Source of the DNA: Isoetes taiwanensis
Lineage: Eukaryota; Streptophyta; Lycopodiopsida; Isoetales; Isoetaceae
DNA: 64,000 nt
NCBI GenBank assembly: GCA_021234155.1
Contig: JAJEKV010000038.1
Span: forward strand, 6,256,926-6,320,925
Direction: 5' to 3'
The notes below the pieces were generated by a model. It made no database searches. It saw only the letters and a list, made by a program, of their open reading frames with translations, and was not told the origin of the DNA. Shown piece by piece: positions 1-11,816 of this stretch. The first letter of the stretch is position 1; the number at the start of each line of letters is the position of its first letter. A program made the translations under genes and the position numbers.

Positions 1-329
1 CCCGTGTCATAGTCTTGAGCTTATGAGTAATACTAATGTCTGTGACTATGCTATACTAAACAAGAATAAAAGAAAAGTAATTTCTTGCTAAAATGTTGTC
101 TGGCTGAAACTAGCAACAAAGCTGCCAGATTCTGAAGGAACAGAACCCCCAGAACTGGAGAAAATCCTGACAGATGTTGGGTGAACAGAACTGCGTGGCA
201 AGAAATCTATCAGATCTGAAGCAAAAAGGCTAAGAGCGGGGAAATCGTCTATTGGATCCTAGGAGGAGAGCTGGGAAGCAATCCTAGTTCTGGCTGGCTG
301 GAAAGGGCGAGGCTGGGAACTGTTTCTAA
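1..329. other. no recognisable feature
   Basis: No gene, repeat or RNA signal was recognised. It may be upstream sequence of the Ty3 fragment that follows. Confidence 0.3.
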
Positions 330-958
330 TCAAGTTCAAAACTCAGCAAATGTACATTATGTTTACATTCATACGGATGTGAATCCTTTGCCATGCATTT
401 ATAATAAGACTTTTGAAGATCCTAAATTTACAAGATGGGATCTCGTCATACAAGAGTTTGAGTTGAAATATGTTAAGATGACTCGAGGAGATCATAATCC
501 AACTTCTGGTGCTAAAACAAAAGAGGAAACATACTAGCAAGTAGCATTTTCATATGGTGGAGTGCGTGCTACAAGAATTCATTGAGATTGTTGATCTTTG
601 GTATGCTAATATATACAGGTATCTATGAAAGCATAATTATCTTTTATCATTTTCAAGCAACAAAAGCATGCTCTTAGAGTACAAGCAGCTGGTTATGTTG
701 TGATGAGGCTATTCTTTATAAGAGGACTGCAAGGACTCTAAAAGTGTTGCTGGTCTGCAAACTCATGATTTATTGCAGCAAACACATGATTGTTAGGGGC
801 ATTTTGCAGCTAGAACAACATATAGGAAGAGATTTCATTGGGGATATTATTGGTCAACATTCAGAAGATATTAGAGGGTTTGTGACCAAATCTAAAAAGT
901 GTCAAAGGAAAAATCATGACCTGATACAACTGCATTATGCCAAATTTGGGACTGTGTA
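330..958 (+). pseudogene. Ty3/gypsy pol fragment (RNase H end to integrase zinc region)
   Basis: Short frames in different phases read as a decayed Ty3 polyprotein. Around 400-535 there is an RNase H C-terminal-like run (FTRWDLVIQEFELKYV). Around 690-735 comes the usual linker (ALRVQAAGYVV, then LYKRT in another frame). Around 800-915 an integrase N-terminal zinc-region-like stretch follows (RKRFHWGYYW, then KKCQRKN), with the first cysteine of the final CxxC replaced by Ser. At least two frameshifts and several stops are present. The order RNase H, linker, HHCC-like region is that of Ty3 pol. Identification rests on motif order rather than any one perfect motif. It is non-functional. Confidence 0.55.
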
Positions 959-1211
959 GTGCTTGATTCCTAGTGTTCTTTAACGCTAGTACCTGCCCAT
1001 GGAACCTACATGAATGACAAGAGCCATAGACACCTAGAGAGGACTGAGGCGCTCAAAGGCAGTGCTGACAACACTTAGAAGTTGGTGCCCGAGAGAGAAG
1101 CCATTAAGAACAGAATAAAATTGATTACTAGGAGGTCTTGGAGGTACACTCTCCAAGTTCAGACCAATTGAAACCTTACATATGTACATAAAAAGAAGCA
1201 ATCGTGGATCC

Positions 1212-1354
<143 letters not shown>

Positions 1355-1355
1355 T

Positions 1356-1566
1356 CATCTAGTCTAGTAAGTCTAATCTTGACTTAAACTAATAAATCAT
1401 TAGGCCAGAACCTTGTCTAAGACCTATGTCTTTTTGCCCTAGTCTCCTAGGTAGTCAAGATCAACAAACAAATGTCTAGACCTCTGGAGGATCAAAAAAT
1501 ACATTGAATGCATTTAAGTATTTTACAAAGCAAAGAAAACTGATTTTTTTATACAGCAGTACTAGT
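1356..1566 (+). repeat. left copy of ~210-bp direct repeat flanking the RT block
   Basis: From catctagtctag to cagcagtactagt this matches 7050-7259 with about ten differences in 211 bases, in the same orientation. A third partial copy (about 50 bases) lies near 2921-2971. The pair brackets the reverse-transcriptase region and could be the long or pseudo-long terminal repeats of one element, or dispersed copies of an unrelated repeat. Confidence 0.85.
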
Positions 1567-3199
1567 ATTCATGACAATGGAAAATATTCCGATAAGATAT
1601 TGTATAGATCATTTCTTTTCTTTTGTATCAAAAGCAAAAGCTGAGATTGTATTTACCTTGAAGGCATTTAATCATAACCAGAAGACATACAATATTAACA
1701 TGTATGGAAGTCACTACACCTGGTTACTTAGTATTTTATTCAACAAAAAACCTTTAACCTGTCCATCAAATTTGACCAAGGAAGAGCGCCTCTTACCTGC
1801 CACTGTCCACAAGAAAAAATGAGTTAGAAAACCAATTTATTTATGTGGGAAGGCAGGTGTCATAGGCCGCCCTTCAGTTGCTATCCCGTTCCTAGAAAAA
1901 ATTGGCTAAAACTTAAAATCATGAATAAAGATCATAATACAACTTTTAGTATAATCTCATGCCAAGATTACACTTGCTGCCAAGTTGGATGTTCTCAACT
2001 TGATAAACAAGCATGTAAAATACCTTATGATTTTCGTTAGTGACACAAGCATTAGGATGCACAACTATGCAATTTCGCTCTTCACTTGTATCTTCTTCTG
2101 CTCCACTCTTTAAGCATTTTGCCAGGAGCTTGGCAGCATTACTTGCTTTTGGATCATTGGTTTTGCAGCAGGACCCCAATTTTGCTTCGGGTTACTGTTC
2201 TTTGATCTCTTTGGTCTGCCCATCTTGCTTTTCCGAGATCTGAGATAGAAACTAAAGCAATGTTTAGCAAGAGAAAGCCTCAGCATGCACATTGGAGGCC
2301 TGACCCGAACTTTGCCTTTTAAATTCCTCTTGCTTTGTCCCTGCTCAGATCAAGAACCAGCACGACATGGCAGGATTCATGAGTAATCGGATCAAACTTA
2401 ACAGCCTACCGTTCTTATTATGACGAATCCCAACAGTTTTTCCTTTTGCAACAAAAAAAATCGGCTATTGGATCTGCGCCCATTCAAGTAAACCCTAGCC
2501 TTATCCTCTAAGGGTATTTTTTATCAAAGTTTTACATGCCGTCAAATTAACCGGGTAAGACATCTCCACATTATACCTCTTGTAATGATAGTTTAGCTAG
2601 ACATAAACCATTCTGATTCATAACATAACATTGTCTCCAGTCTTACTTTAGATGATTCCAACTTTAGATTACTACTACTGTTTTTAGCACATTCGACCAT
2701 GGTCTCCACTTTTCCAATGGTGCACAAGATGCCAGTGCTGGTGCATTAGAGGGTCTTATCCAAAATAATAGCCCCTAAAGCAACAAAAAATGGTAGACCG
2801 CTTTTTTATAAAATATACCATTTGTAATTACGGTCAATTAGTCAGGACCAACATTGATCTATAACAGTGTAAATTTCCAACTAAACTATCACTAATCTTG
2901 TCTTAGATTAATCTACCTCTAGATAGATTAGTCTAATCTTGACTCAGACTAATAAGTCATTGGGCTAGAACACTAGACTAGTTTGTGCTGGAATTTCTTT
3001 CCCTAGATACTAGTCTAGTCTTGTCTTTAGATAGATAGATAGCAAAATTATACCCTTCCTCCTTCCGCAAGTTGAAGGACGTTGAGAGGACTTAAACTAA
3101 TAAATCCAAGCTATGCTAAGCCGGGTACAGTAGGAAACCCAGTAGAACTAGGTCCGTACATACACCCGTAGTATAACAGAAATTAAGAAGTAGAAAACC
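1567..3199. other. noncoding part of the direct-repeat block
   Basis: No convincing coding region; open frames here are short, overlap on both strands and show no motif. It contains the partial third copy of the flanking repeat (about 2921-2971) and a short GATA stub near 3031-3044. On the minus strand this is the region 3' of the RT frames, so it may be the 3' untranslated part of that element. Confidence 0.4.
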
Positions 3200-5286
3200 T
3201 TACTTGATTAGATATTTGTTGATTTCCTTTGCTTCAAACTTAAGTCCAGACAGATCCATGATAAGGACTTTTTGTACATTACGCTTCAAGGCCTTGACAT
3301 CAAAACCATTCTTCACGAATTCCAAGATGATCATGTTTATATCTTGTGCAGCATCACAGGGATTACCATGGATATACAAGCTGGGTACTACTTGGGACAT
3401 GATGACCTTACTGACTTGTATGTAGGGTCTGCATCCATCAGTCTTGATATACTTAATTGCGGGAAAAGGGAGCTTTTCTCTCTTGTCATACTTTCTGGTG
3501 ACAAAAACTCTGTTACTCGCACAAAGAACTTCCAAGTTCATGCTTAGCCAATTCTTGTATCAGCATATGTACCTGCAAACCTGTATGTTTCTTCTTTGAT
3601 CTCAAGGTAATTCATATTGTAAATGGTGATGTCGCCACTTTTGGAGAAGAACCTACCAGGATTTACTGCATTAATAAGGCAAAAATCATCCATGTAGCTC
3701 AATGTCCTTGTATCTTCTATTTCTGGCCAAATTGAGGATAAACTGGACCTCATACCAGGCGAGATATAAATTACACCACTGTGGAGAACAAGAAAACCCC
3801 ATAGCAATCCCAGATTTTTGCCTCCAAACCGTGCCATTGTTAAAAACAAAGCAGTTTTGCAATAGCCAACAATTCATAAATATGAATTCTTCTTAACTGA
3901 CTTTATTCCAACAAAATGGAATTTCCCTTCTTGTATCCCGCTTTGTCTCAAAACCAATAGCAGATCTTTTGTAGCACAAGTAATACCGTTTGTCTTTTTT
4001 CTTCATAAAATTGAAGGAAGCATTTATCACCTTACAGATAATGGCACACAGACCTTCTTCCCCTTCCAAAGGAATAGACTCATAACATTTAGTTATGTCG
4101 GCAGCGAATACATTATATATTTTTTGAGGTAAGTTAATCATCACTTGGTAGATAGATTCAACTATCCAACATGCATTATACCACTTGGGGCAAAAGTGCT
4201 TCAAATGTTTACACGTTTCTTATGTAACCTCCGGCCAGACAGCTAGAATTTGTTTCAGGCCAGCAGAGAGATTATGCTTGCAACGTCAGAAAATACCGTG
4301 TCATGGGCATTGGTAATCCACCTGAAACTGTGCTTGTGTGCTTTATACAAGGCTAAAAGATATATTAGCCCTCTTTCAGACTCTATAGCAACCGGATAGA
4401 ACTCAGCAGCCTGCTGCACCTTGAGTACTTGCTGCAATGGACAAGATATGATTTCAAAATCTAGACCTTTGAGCCTTTTCAATGCTTTTGTTCTAACAAG
4501 TGCTGGGCACATGAAACACGAGTTATTCACTACCTTGTCAACACCTGCCACATATAGATTCCTTTTTATCCAGTGAAGTTCCCGCATTGCTTGGTCGTCA
4601 TCATACAGGATAGAGTAATTGTATGCCCCTTTGGGACTTTGAATATACACTTCCAAACTAGTCTCTTCCTAAGAGAGTTAGTGATGTCAGTGAGTGTGTG
4701 CGGCTCCAAATGTGGAAGCGAAAATCTGTGCACAAATAAAAACTGTCGCAGTCCATCCAAGACTGCTTGGATACATTCCTTTATCTTCTGAGCGTGATGT
4801 GATTAAGACCTTGCTTGAGCAGCTTTCTAAAGTTCCTGTTTTAACTATGGCTAAGTCCATGGTAAGTACATGTCCTTCTTCCTCATTGATAAATTGCTTT
4901 AAATGCATGTTTTTGCACGGACACTCTGGCTCCTTCTCTCCAACAAAGATAGAGAATGGTTTGTAGAGGAAGTCAGAAAGTTTTTCTCTATAACTCCAGC
5001 CAAAGCTTGTTTCCTGCATTATGGCTATCCCATATTCCCCCAAATGGGGAACCACTTTTTTTCGAAATATGCTTTCTAGATGAAAAGCATTCATAAGTTG
5101 TGATTGAAACTTCAGATGCACAATCTTTTCCTTTTTACCACTGATAGATTTTCTAATATTGATTATTCCATTACTTTGCTTTTGCAAGAATTTGATAACT
5201 TTGAAGGCTTCAACCTGAAAGGATCGTAGATAAACACTGGTTTTTAGATACAGATTTATAAGTGCAATTAGTTTAATAAAAACCAC
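3200..5286 (-). pseudogene. Penelope-like reverse transcriptase, frameshifted
   Basis: Consecutive minus-strand frames give the RT core in order. Motif A is FAADITKCYESIPL near 4070-4110. Motif B is SGIAMGFSCSPQWCN near 3766-3814. Motif C is YMDD at 3685-3696. Motifs A and B share one frame with a single stop between them (near 3893); C is shifted. Before motif A, VDKVVNNSCF and YKAHKHSFRWI resemble the pre-A segment of Penelope-type RTs. After C, KYDKREKLPFP (about 3470-3500) resembles a tail motif seen in Penelope-like RTs. There is no LINE endonuclease, LTR integrase or visible GIY-YIG nuclease. Upstream 4690-5286 encodes a Cys-containing region without recognised fold. RT identity is strong; assignment to the Penelope-like clade is inference. 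Stops and shifts imply a dead copy unless some are introns. Confidence 0.7.
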
Positions 5287-6967
5287 AGTAAGTTATATTG
5301 CATTCAAAGATGAAAGTACAAAGTAGTAGCCCCAAAATTGAGCCCTCTTCAATAAACAACAATATGCAACAATATGCAAACCATACAATGTTTGTCTAAC
5401 ACAAAGGAACTGGAGACCTCTTCAAAGGTCAAATTGGCGAGGTACTATGTCCTTTTTATAACGGCATGTACTCTTGTTAACAGAGCACTCATCAATGTTT
5501 ACTGTTTTAACCACAGAATCAGTAGATGTGTCTGCATAGTTGTTACCAGGCTGTTTCCTCACCAAGCTAGGGGAAAGAAGGTGCTGACATTAATCAGTTC
5601 CTGATCCGAGTCATTTCCTTTCTTGGCAGAGAGCATGAAGCCACTGTTAGACCTGGCTGACAGAGAAGTGCCATTAGGATCAGGTTTTACCATAGCTTCA
5701 GCAATCTGAACCATTCTGTTATTCCCAAATTTTCTTTGTATATTGGACTCCTTATCAACCGCGCACTCAATGGCTATGTCAATCATGTTCTCCCTGAAAT
5801 GCATGTATCCTATAATGGCAAGTACAGCAGGTTGCAGAACCGTACTCAACAGACCAACCACGTGCAAGAATGCCTCCTTTCTAAATAGGGATGGAAACAC
5901 CACATCAAGACTGTTTAGGATGTACCATATTGCATGATCTACCCAAGTAATATTGTCCTTGCAAACTGCCATATCATCGTCCTTTCTGTACTTCTTTTTA
6001 TCACAGGCACATTTTATGTAAGGACAGAAGGACATCCACATCACAAAGCAATAATCTCTTTTAGTGTTTCCAGCAGGCATATGATTCTTCTGGTTTACAT
6101 ACATACCATATGGACAATCACAATCTTTTTCAATGATTTTGGTACCAAAAGGTAGGTCTACAAGATTCTTGTCAAGGATATGTTCCCCTGCGTCCATAAT
6201 ATCCTTAACAGTCTTGACATGTTCTTTGTCAATATCTGCCAGATACTTCATGATTCCTCACTGATAGGGGCCATTACTCCTAGATTCTTGCACCTCCACA
6301 TAGCATGGTCATATTGTCTGGCTAGTGCCTCAACCACATCATTTGTCAGGGCTGGAAACAGGGAACTGTTAACTATGTTAAGCCTGACCACTTCATTCCT
6401 CTGTATTGGTTCAGCATTGTGAGTTATATTACTGCCTTTTAGAGGAGGTCCTCCTAATAGGGCAGTCTTGAAAATGATGTTTCCCAAACTTTGGAGTATT
6501 ACTGTTTCTCTTGGGAATAATCACAGAAGAAGTCATGCTTTTGCTGACATTGTTTGCAGCCTCAAGGCAAACATTTACTTTTTCGGCCATTGCACTAAAA
6601 AAGTCTTCTCTTTCTATTCTAGAGAACAGTAGTTCTTGCACGCCATTGTAAGCATCATCAAGAAGCCCAAAAATATCACCTGGTTCTTTCATATAGCCAC
6701 CAGTAATGCCAACCACTGATTGAAACCAAGATATGCTACTGCAGAATACCTGCTATCAATGATTTTGAACTCCTTGCAGAAAATATATTTATGCACTTGG
6801 CTATCTCCAAAACAACATAAAACAGCTTGTATAGCCTTGTTTGGGACCTGATAAGTCAGTGCAGAATACCCTAAAGCAACAAGGTCTTTATCCCAGCTCT
6901 TACTTCCAGATGCAATCTGAAAAATATTAATACTAAACTTTAGAATTTGAAAGAACTCAGAAATCAT
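5287..6967 (-). pseudogene. unrecognised N-terminal region of the RT element
   Basis: A series of overlapping minus-strand frames runs 6967 to 5559 with only small phase changes, as expected of one long coding region broken by frameshifts or short introns. The longest piece (5559-6251, 230 codons) carries a cysteine cluster (KDCDCPYG, then YCFVMWMSFCPYIKCAC) that could bind metal, followed by hydrophobic helical stretches (VVGLLSTVLQPAVLAIIGYM). A further coding-like stretch continues past 5559 (VNIDECSVNKSTCRY). It ends just upstream of the RT frames on the same strand, so I read it as the N-terminal part of the same large protein. I do not recognise a family. Confidence 0.45.
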
Positions 6968-7049
6968 GAGACATTTGTCGGATATCTTTGACTAAAATCC
7001 ATCCTTGGATTGGATTAGCAAAAATTTCCTAAGCAAATAGATAGATTGG

Positions 7050-7259
7050 CATCTAGTCTAGTAAGTCTAATCTTAACTCAGACTAATAAATCATTAGGCC
7101 AGAACCTTGTCTAAGACCTATGTCTTTTTGCCCTAGTCTCCTAAGTAGTCAAGATCAACAAACAAATGTCTAGATTTCTGGAGGATCACAAAATACATTG
7201 AATGCATTTAAGTATTTTAAAAAGCAAAGAAAACTGATCTTTTATACAGCAGTACTAGT
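7050..7259 (+). repeat. right copy of ~210-bp direct repeat flanking the RT block
   Basis: Same orientation and near-identical to 1356-1566, including both ends (catctagtctag and cagtactagt). It lies 83 bases beyond the start of the minus-strand frames, that is, upstream of the putative RT protein, where a 5' terminal repeat with promoter would sit. Confidence 0.85.
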
Positions 7260-7799
7260 CTGCAACAGATCTTGATATAATTTCTATGCTTTCAGTGGAA
7301 TTTAATCGAATGGATTTTATCGTCCACGAAGACCAATTGACCTCAGTGTAGATGTTGAATTGTCTGTCCGTTTTAACATGTTCCAGCACGTCGACTATGT
7401 AATTTTAATAATTATACAACATTTAGTCACTGTAGAAAGCCTCTCAATACTCAAATCTCCAAACAAGGTAAATGCAAAACGATACATTTTTTTTTTTAAA
7501 GCTGTTTAAAAGCCAAATCAATCCAATGTCAATTAAACTATATAGGAAGATCTAATTCTGCACAGGAAATTGTTATTCTATGGCAAGAAAGTTATGTAAA
7601 TTGAAAAGGCTTTCAAACCTTTCTTGGTAACACCTTATCCTATAAAAAGACAATGGCAGAGTAAAAAGAGCACTTATAATTTAATCTCCTTAAAATTTAC
7701 CGTGAAACAACAAAGTTGTTGTCCAAGTAGAGCATAGGGAATATATGGTTTGGATGAATAAAGTTTTTTGAGCAATTCATTTCATGCTTATGATATATT
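7260..7799. other. AT-rich spacer
   Basis: No coding or RNA feature seen. It separates the direct-repeat block from the LINE remains. Confidence 0.3.
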
Positions 7800-9762
7800 G
7801 CTATTTAATAAAACTTGGAAACATGAGTCTAACAGACTTCTAGATATCCCAGATTTTACTTTATTTGATTCAGTTTGGAATTTGTAAGGTACAAGCGGAA
7901 GAGGTTGAGGTGGAATTGCGTGTTATTTGAAAGACGACATACATATTTTTGCTACAGTTGTAGGTAAAAATAAATATAATCAGTTCATATGGATAAATTT
8001 GCTACTTCTGGCTTTGAATGATATATTGCAAGTGCACACTTTGCACCTTTAGATCCACAAAGGATGGATTAAATGAAGAGGATCCTTTTATATAATTATC
8101 AACTGGTATTGCATGCTTTAAAGAGCATGGGCATGTCTTTATAACAGGGGACATGCTGATCATGCACTTTGGAAGGAAAGAAAAAAAGGAGGTATTGACC
8201 AATCTAATTTTGCAAACAACAAGCTCTGTATGTGGTTTCACTAAGCAAGGAATGAAAAATGGCCAAAAGCAAATGGTTTGATGCAAAAATGTCTTGGTGC
8301 CAAAAAGATGTGTGCCAAATCAGGAGATCATAATAGTACAAAGTGCTGCTTAAACTTAAAAAAGAGATTGGTATAAGAGATATAAGGAAAGGATGATGTA
8401 CATTGAAAAGATAGACCATAAACAATTTTGGTATCACTCAAAAACTATGCCAATAGACGACATCTCAAGGAATGACATTTTAAACTGGATAAAAGAATTC
8501 TATCATATTCCCCAAGTAGAGCAAATGATGTTTGAAGGAGAGTCTAAAAAAATATTCACCATGGCAAACGTGGAGAGTCCTCTACAGAAAAAGAACAATG
8601 GCAAAGCTAGCGATTTAAATGGGCTTTTGGTTGAATTGTTTAAGTGGATTGAATCTCCACATGCTGTGACTGTGACTGATTTATGCAATGAATATTTTTA
8701 GGTGGATAGTGTATTTATAATTTTAGAAGCAAGAATTAATTGAGAAAAGATCGAACAATCTTGATAAGCAATGTTTTTACTAAGCTTTTCGCACCTATGC
8801 TTGAAAAGAAAATCTCCTCATGGGTTGATGAATATGACAATAGATAGGTTTTCAGAATAGCCACTCAACATTAGATCTTTGGCTACTTTACGGGTAATGG
8901 CAGAGGGGGTAAAAGACTCTGGAAATAAAATGTATGTGGCTTTTATTGATTTAACAAAAGCATTTGATAGGGTTAGTAGAAAAGAGCTTGCTTTGAGACT
9001 AAATGACCTAAATGTCCTAGAGAATATGATAAATGATGTACCTAAACGAAGAGTTGAAAAGAAATTGAAAAAGTGCGAAAGAGGTTCTTGTTTCGAGAAT
9101 TTGGGTCAAAACACCCAAACTCCATTTGAAATGTTATTGGGAGAGGCGAGCATGCTTTCACTAGAGGTAGTTGCTCTTTGTAGGATCATAACCTTTGTCA
9201 ACAGGGTGCTTGTTATGAATCATGATATTTCCAAGATTGTCTTTAGAGCAATCTATAACTAAATGTTGGTATTCAGACATTAAACAACAGGTATAAAGAT
9301 GGCTGGGCAGTGCAGTTTGGCCTGTCTCACTTAAGTTCAAGGAAGTTCATATGCAGGTTTCTGAAACAATTCTCAAGAGAACGTAGATATTGGAGTTAAA
9401 AAGAGATGTTAAAAAGCAGTTTTATCTCACAAAGATTAATGACTTACAGGAATACAAAGAACAAAAGTATCTCCCATCCAATATAGATAGGAAAATTTGA
9501 CGCTTATTTCTCAACTACGATTGTCATCACATACACTTCATATGGAGATTAAAAGGTGGAGTGGTACTCCACGTAGTCAGAGGTTTTGTCCTGGATGTTT
9601 AGAGCTAAAAATTGAAACAGAAGAACATGCATTCTTGAGATGTGGTTCCTATGCACATATTCGAGATAATTATGGGATTCAAGTAACCACTTTAAAAAAA
9701 TTTCTTTGATATTCTAGCATATCTTCTAAGCTCGTGAGGTTGGAGAGTTTACTTTTCTATGT
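7800..9762 (+). pseudogene. decayed LINE (non-LTR) retrotransposon
   Basis: Plus-strand frames show LINE order. Near 7886-7990 an endonuclease-like piece reads GGIACYLKDDIHIF with stops. Near 8597-8650 an RT N-terminal piece reads GKASDLNGLLVELFKW. Near 8935-8985 the RT motif A region reads VAFIDLTKAFDRVSR. Near 9585-9670 a terminal CCHC finger reads CPGCLELKIETEEHAFLRC. The YADD-bearing RT part between 9050 and 9350 is missing or scrambled, so internal deletion is likely. The frames 8393-8701, 8879-9262 and 9497-9709 are separate remnants of one polyprotein. No activity is expected. Confidence 0.8.
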
Positions 9763-9791
9763 GAAGGAAGGAAGGAAGGAAGGAAGGAAGA
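9763..9791 (+). repeat. (GAAG)7 microsatellite, possible LINE 3' tail
   Basis: Seven GAAG units start about 50 bases after the LINE CCHC finger frame ends at 9709. Some LINE families end in a short tandem repeat instead of poly(A), so this may be the element's 3' tail. Confidence 0.75.
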
Positions 9792-10590
9792 GACTTTTAA
9801 CGTCCACGGAGCCCAATCGGGCTATGGGACCGTAAACAAAAAAGGCGGAAGCCCCATGAGAACTGGGCAATGGGCCCAAGCAAAAACCAATCAAAACATG
9901 GGGACGAAGCCCCGTTACAACAAAACATGGGGACAAAGCCCCGTTATCACTCAAAACCCAGGGCTAGACCAAGACTGCCCAGGGATCAGTTGGCCATTGA
10001 TCCCTAATGATAGCTCGACCGCCTCTATACACTGCCCACTTCTACTGCAGGCGGGCCTCACGGACCCGGCACAATTCCTCTTTCCGTCTGCAGAGCTGCA
10101 CCGGAGTCAAATCTTCCTGCACTGAGAAGGTGGTCCCCTTCAAATGATTGCCATGTCGCAAGACGTGCAGCCTGGAAAGAGCATTTTGAAAGCAAACCAA
10201 GAGATGGCGGGGGCGGTCGGGACGTGCTGCCCCCACCCGCTGTACTGAAAGGATGCCGTCGGCATGGATGTGCATCTCCTGAGGAGATCTGGAAAGAAAG
10301 AAAAGATATAGTAACTCTGTTTGAATTCATGAAAAATGTTGAATTAGAGTGTGCTTTGGAATGAGCATCTTGAACAAATAAATTATGTATCCTTTTGCGA
10401 TGGAGACCTGGAGGCCTAAATGGCTTGATCAATACATTACTATTATTATATGACATGTCATTTAAAAATTAACAGGTGATCCTTTTTTCAGTGTTTGGCC
10501 AGACCTTTTATTGTATTTTTTTATTTTTATTTTTTATCTCTTATCGTAAAAATGGTACCATTATTTGTTGCTCATTAATTGTGAAAATTT
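9792..10590. other. spacer with short tandem motif
   Basis: Around 9895-9965 a unit of roughly 30 bases (aacatggggac-aagccccgtta) occurs twice and decays into a third. GC is higher than in the flanks. Overlapping frames on both strands at 9856-10456 show no motif and are not called as genes. Confidence 0.4.
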
Positions 10591-11224
10591 CATGGGCTAG
10601 GATTTCTCTTTCCCTTGTCGATCCAACTGTCGATATTGGTTGCACAAATCTACCTCATATGTGAATGCACCACCTCTTGTAGTGGCATCACATGAAGTGA
10701 CATGCATTAATTGCTGCCATTGATGAAAAAAATACAACTTAAAAAAAAAAAGTTATGGTGGGAATTTTTTTAGCTTTCATCAATGTTATAAAGGAGTGCC
10801 TCATTGATGGAATAATCTACAATTATCTCCATCTATTTTTTTTTCTAATGTATTTTTCCCCCCTCTAAAACACAAATCTAAAGAATATTCTACACGTACA
10901 AATCTAAAGAATATTCTACACGTATCATGGGCTAGGATTTCTCCTTCCCTTCTCGATCCAACTGTCGATATTGGTTGCACAAATCTACCTCATATGTGAA
11001 TGCACCACCTCTTGTAGTGGAATCACATGAAGTGCCATGCATTAATTGCTGAAGAAAATACAACTTTAAAAAAAAAAATACGGTGGGAATTTTTTTAGCT
11101 TTCATCAATGTTACAAAGGGGTGCCTCATTGATGGAATAATCTACAACTGTCTCCATCTATTTTTTTTTCTAATGTATTTTTTCCCCTCTAAAACACAAA
11201 TCTATAGAATATTCTACACGTATC
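10591..11224 (+). repeat. 335-bp tandem duplication
   Basis: Copy A (10591-10925) and copy B (10926-11224) both begin catgggctaggatttct and end attctacacgtat. Copy B lacks a small internal stretch and has one copy of a 27-bp end unit (caaatctaaagaatattc...) that is doubled in copy A at about 10871-10923. Noncoding. It lies about 600 bases beyond the 3' end of the PPR gene. Confidence 0.92.
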
Positions 11225-11816
11225 TTTATTTATCATCCTAAAAGAGATATACATGTTAAGAAAAGTCACACTCAATCTTATTCAACTGAAACGTTGAGTT
11301 GAAAGTAATGAAAGCCTGGCCTTAAGTTGTGCCTACAAGCTAAAATATTGTGTGTGTCTTCAATGCATGCAAACTACAACCTTTGCCAAAGCATGGCCTT
11401 GAGCAAGGTTCAAATTTATACATCAGCCTTGGCATCACACATATAGATTCTTTGTTTCTTGCTAGCTAGATGTATTTGGTTACCTTGCCACAATTTAAAG
11501 GTCAAAAAAAAAAAAAAAAATTTGATATGGTGCTAAGAAATTTGAAATCCTACATAACTTTGTTGGGAAACAAAGCCAAAAATAATGGATTGCTACATAG
11601 CTGTCAAGGTATTTGCATTAACCGAAGGCATTATACATAAAAAACTTGAAAATGGTTTTACTTTCAACTGTTCATACTTTCAGTTGGCAATAAAATGTTT
11701 CTTCAGTTGGCATGAAATGGAACATACAAAGTTGTTCCCACTAAGAAGAGTAACCTAGCATTGGTATTTCATCAAAAGCACCAACGAATGAAATACACCT
11801 TCTGGAGTTTGTTTGA
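11225..11816. other. PPR 3' flank
   Basis: AT-rich, with a long A run near 11503-11520. It contains the presumed 3' untranslated region of the minus-strand PPR gene. No other feature seen. Confidence 0.4.

Noticed and set aside
9856-10456. Overlapping frames on both strands
   Set aside because: Composition follows a short tandem repeat and GC shift; no domain, no start context.
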